Shown piece by piece: positions 12,827-14,783 of a stretch of 14,783 bases of DNA. The position numbers were made by a program, and so were the translations under genes. Source of the stretch: JBGPIT01 sp041485125 (GTDB taxonomy: Bacteria > Desulfobacterota > Binatia > UTPRO1); the NCBI GenBank assembly GCA_041485125.1, contig JBGPIT010000087.1:1-14783 (forward strand). The letters run 5' to 3'. Under the pieces are notes generated by a model, which saw nothing but the letters and a program-made list of their open reading frames with translations, was not told where the DNA came from and did no database searches. How positions within the stretch are numbered: the stretch's first letter is position 1; each line of letters opens with the position of its first letter.

Positions 12827-14779
12827 ATGTCGACGACGCGCGCACCCGAGGCCGCGCCCTGCGGCTCGTGGCGATCGCCGATCACGGCCGCGCTGATCGC
12901 CGCCGGGACGACGAAGCTCGCCGATCTCGTCGTCGACGGCGACCAGGTTTACTGGGTCGAGGTGCGGCCGGCCGAAAACGGTCGCTCCGTGATCGTGCGT
13001 GGCGGGCGCGACGGCCGCGTCGCCGACGTCCTGCCGCCGCCTTACAGCGCGCGCAGTCGCGTCCACGAGTACGGCGGCGGCGCGTTCACGGTCGCCGACG
13101 GCGTCGCCTACTTCTCGAGCGACCCCGACCAGCGCCTCCATCGCCTGCGCCTCGACCGTGGCGTCACGTCGCCGCCCGAGCCGATCACGCCCGAAGGCGC
13201 GTACCGCTACGCCGACATCGCCGTCGATCGGACGCGCGATCGTCTGGTGTGCGTGCGTGAGGATCACACGGCGACCGGTCGTGAGCCGGTCAATACGCTC
13301 GTCAGCGTCCGGCTCGACGCGCCCGGCGCGCCGCGGGTTCTCGTCGAGGGAGCGGACTTCTTCGCGTCGCCTCGGCTCTCGCCCGATGGCTCGGCGCTCG
13401 CCTGGGTGAGCTGGCGTCATCCGAACATGCCGTGGCACTGCACCGAGCTCTGGAGCACGCGGGTCGTCGCGGACGGCTCGCTCGGCAAAGCGGAGCGCAT
13501 CGCCGGCGGGAGCGACGAGTCGATCGTGCAACCGGAGTGGTCGCCGGACGGCGTGCTGCACTTCGTCTCCGATCGGAGCGGCTGGTGGAATCTCTACGCG
13601 TGGCGCGACGGCGCGGCGCACGCGCTCTGCCCGATCGAAGCGGAGCTCGCGTACCCGCCGTGGATTTTCGGGGTCTCGACCTACGCCTTCGTCTCGCCGG
13701 GCGAGATCGTGTGCGCGTACGCCAGTCGCGGCCGCTGGATGCTCGGCCGTCTCGATGCGACGTCGGGCACGCTCCGGCAGATCGACCTCCCCTACACCGA
13801 GATCAAGTCGGTCCGCGTCCTCGCATCGGCGCCGGTGGGCGCTGCGGCGGTCATGATCGCGGCCGCACCCGACCGTCCGCCGGCGATCGTCCGCTGCGAC
13901 CTGGACACCGAGACCACCACGATCGTCCGAGCGTCGGGTGCGGGCGACGTCGATCCCGCCCACTGGTCGATGCCGCAGCCGATCTCGTGCGAGTCGAGCG
14001 GCGGCGCGACGGCGTTCGCGTTCTACTATCCGCCGCACAATCCGGCGTTCCGGGTGCAGGACGGGGAGCGGCCGCCGCTCATCGTGATGAGCCACGGCGG
14101 ACCGAACGCGGCGGCCTCGACCGGTCTCAACCTCCGCATCCAATACTGGACGAGCCGCGGCTTCGCCGTCGTCGACGTCGACTACCGCGGCAGCACCGGC
14201 TACGGCACCGCCTATCGCCGGCAGCTCGACGGCCAGTGGGGCGTCGCCGACGTCGAGGATTGCATCGCGGCGGCACGCTTCCTCGCGGCGACCGGACGCG
14301 CCGACCCACGGCGGCTGGCGATCACCGGCTCGAGCGCGGGTGGCTACACCACGCTTTGCGCCCTCACCTTTCACGACGTCTTTCACGCCGGCGCGAGCTA
14401 CTACGGGATCAGCGACCTCGAGGCGCTCGCCGCCGACACCCACAAGTTCGAGGCGCACTACCACGAGCGTCTGATCGGCCCCTACCCCGCCCGGCGCGAT
14501 CTCTACCGCGCCCGCTCGCCGATCCACTTCGCCGAGCGCCTCGCCTGCCCGGTGATCTTCTTTCAAGGCAGCGACGACAAGGTCGTGCTGCCGAACCAGG
14601 CCGAGCGCATGGTCGACGCGCTCCACGCCCGCGGCGTCGCCGTCGATCTCGTCGTCTTCGACGGTGAGGGACACGGCTTTCGCCGCGCCGACACCATCGC
14701 GACGGCGCTCGAGGCGGAGCTCGCCTTCTACACGAGGGTGCTCGGACTGACGGCCGCGGACGCGCGCCCGGGCGACTAA
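12827..14779 (+). CDS. S9-family serine peptidase (prolyl oligopeptidase / acylaminoacyl-peptidase type)
   Basis: Probable cytoplasmic oligopeptidase (650 aa) that trims short peptides. The N-terminal beta-propeller (about 30-375) shows blade-type segments such as SRVHEYGGGAFTV (77-89), SPDGSALAWVSW (185-196) and QPEWSPDGVLHFVSDRSGWW (235-254). The C-terminal alpha/beta-hydrolase domain (about 395-640) has HGGP (423-426) for the oxyanion hole, DYRGSTGYG (452-460), the nucleophile elbow GSSAGG (501-506, Ser503), GSDDKVV (581-587, Asp584) and GEGHGF (613-618, His616), so the triad is complete. There is no signal peptide or membrane segment. I chose the ATG after the rpmB hairpin; the open frame upstream runs through rpmB in another frame. 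No clear ribosome-binding site is seen. The exact substrate (dipeptidyl-, acylaminoacyl- or oligopeptidase) cannot be told from sequence. Confidence 0.92.
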   Translation: MSTTRAPEAAPCGSWRSPITAALIAAGTTKLADLVVDGDQVYWVEVRPAENGRSVIVRGGRDGRVADVLPPPYSARSRVHEYGGGAFTVADGVAYFSSDPDQRLHRLRLDRGVTSPPEPITPEGAYRYADIAVDRTRDRLVCVREDHTATGREPVNTLVSVRLDAPGAPRVLVEGADFFASPRLSPDGSALAWVSWRHPNMPWHCTELWSTRVVADGSLGKAERIAGGSDESIVQPEWSPDGVLHFVSDRSGWWNLYAWRDGAAHALCPIEAELAYPPWIFGVSTYAFVSPGEIVCAYASRGRWMLGRLDATSGTLRQIDLPYTEIKSVRVLASAPVGAAAVMIAAAPDRPPAIVRCDLDTETTTIVRASGAGDVDPAHWSMPQPISCESSGGATAFAFYYPPHNPAFRVQDGERPPLIVMSHGGPNAAASTGLNLRIQYWTSRGFAVVDVDYRGSTGYGTAYRRQLDGQWGVADVEDCIAAARFLAATGRADPRRLAITGSSAGGYTTLCALTFHDVFHAGASYYGISDLEALAADTHKFEAHYHERLIGPYPARRDLYRARSPIHFAERLACPVIFFQGSDDKVVLPNQAERMVDALHARGVAVDLVVFDGEGHGFRRADTIATALEAELAFYTRVLGLTAADARPGD

Positions 14780-14783
14780 CGCG

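Noticed and set aside
12821..14674. A 617-codon open frame on the minus strand opposite the S9 peptidase
   Set aside because: Its translation is Arg/Ala/Asp-rich with no recognisable domain, while the plus strand has a complete hydrolase triad. GC-rich coding DNA often leaves the opposite strand open.

Overview
The window is a gene-dense stretch of chromosome from a very GC-rich Gram-negative bacterium. I see no plasmid, phage, transposon, CRISPR or tRNA. Nearly every codon ends in G or C, GTG starts are common, and a heptose-1-phosphate adenylyltransferase implies lipopolysaccharide. The order pheA-hisC-tyrA-aroA-cmk-rpsA, with mutL-miaA nearby, resembles deltaproteobacterial-type lineages (Desulfobacterota, Myxococcota, Binatota-like). 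That placement is inferred from gene order and composition only.

Minus strand, read right to left. A housekeeping block comes first: pgi (glycolysis), mutL (mismatch repair), miaA (tRNA modification) and accA (fatty-acid synthesis). The genes are 19 bp apart or overlapping, so they are probably co-transcribed. After a 193-bp gap holding a long GC-rich inverted repeat comes an aromatic amino-acid block: pheA, a HisC-family aminotransferase, tyrA, aroA and cmk, followed by the start of rpsA, which runs off the left edge. Three junctions in this block (hisC/tyrA, tyrA/aroA, aroA/cmk) are 4-nt stop-start overlaps. Together the enzymes cover EPSP formation, chorismate to prephenate, prephenate to phenylpyruvate, prephenate to 4-hydroxyphenylpyruvate, and by inference the final transamination to Phe and Tyr.

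Plus strand, from about 12.0 kb. A stand-alone heptose-1-P adenylyltransferase (hldC-like), rpmB (ribosomal protein L28, zinc form) and a cytoplasmic S9-family serine peptidase of 650 residues that ends 4 bp before the right edge.

The 485-bp space between the divergent pgi and hldC genes is the most unusual stretch. It has six closely spaced G-tracts (a quadruplex-type motif) overlapping a perfect 11-bp inverted repeat, then a 24-nt all-pyrimidine tract and a second hairpin just before hldC. I found no clearly novel system. The points worth a second look are these non-coding structures, the aminotransferase role, the class-II-like EPSP synthase, the likely cofactor preference of TyrA, and the leader of pheA.
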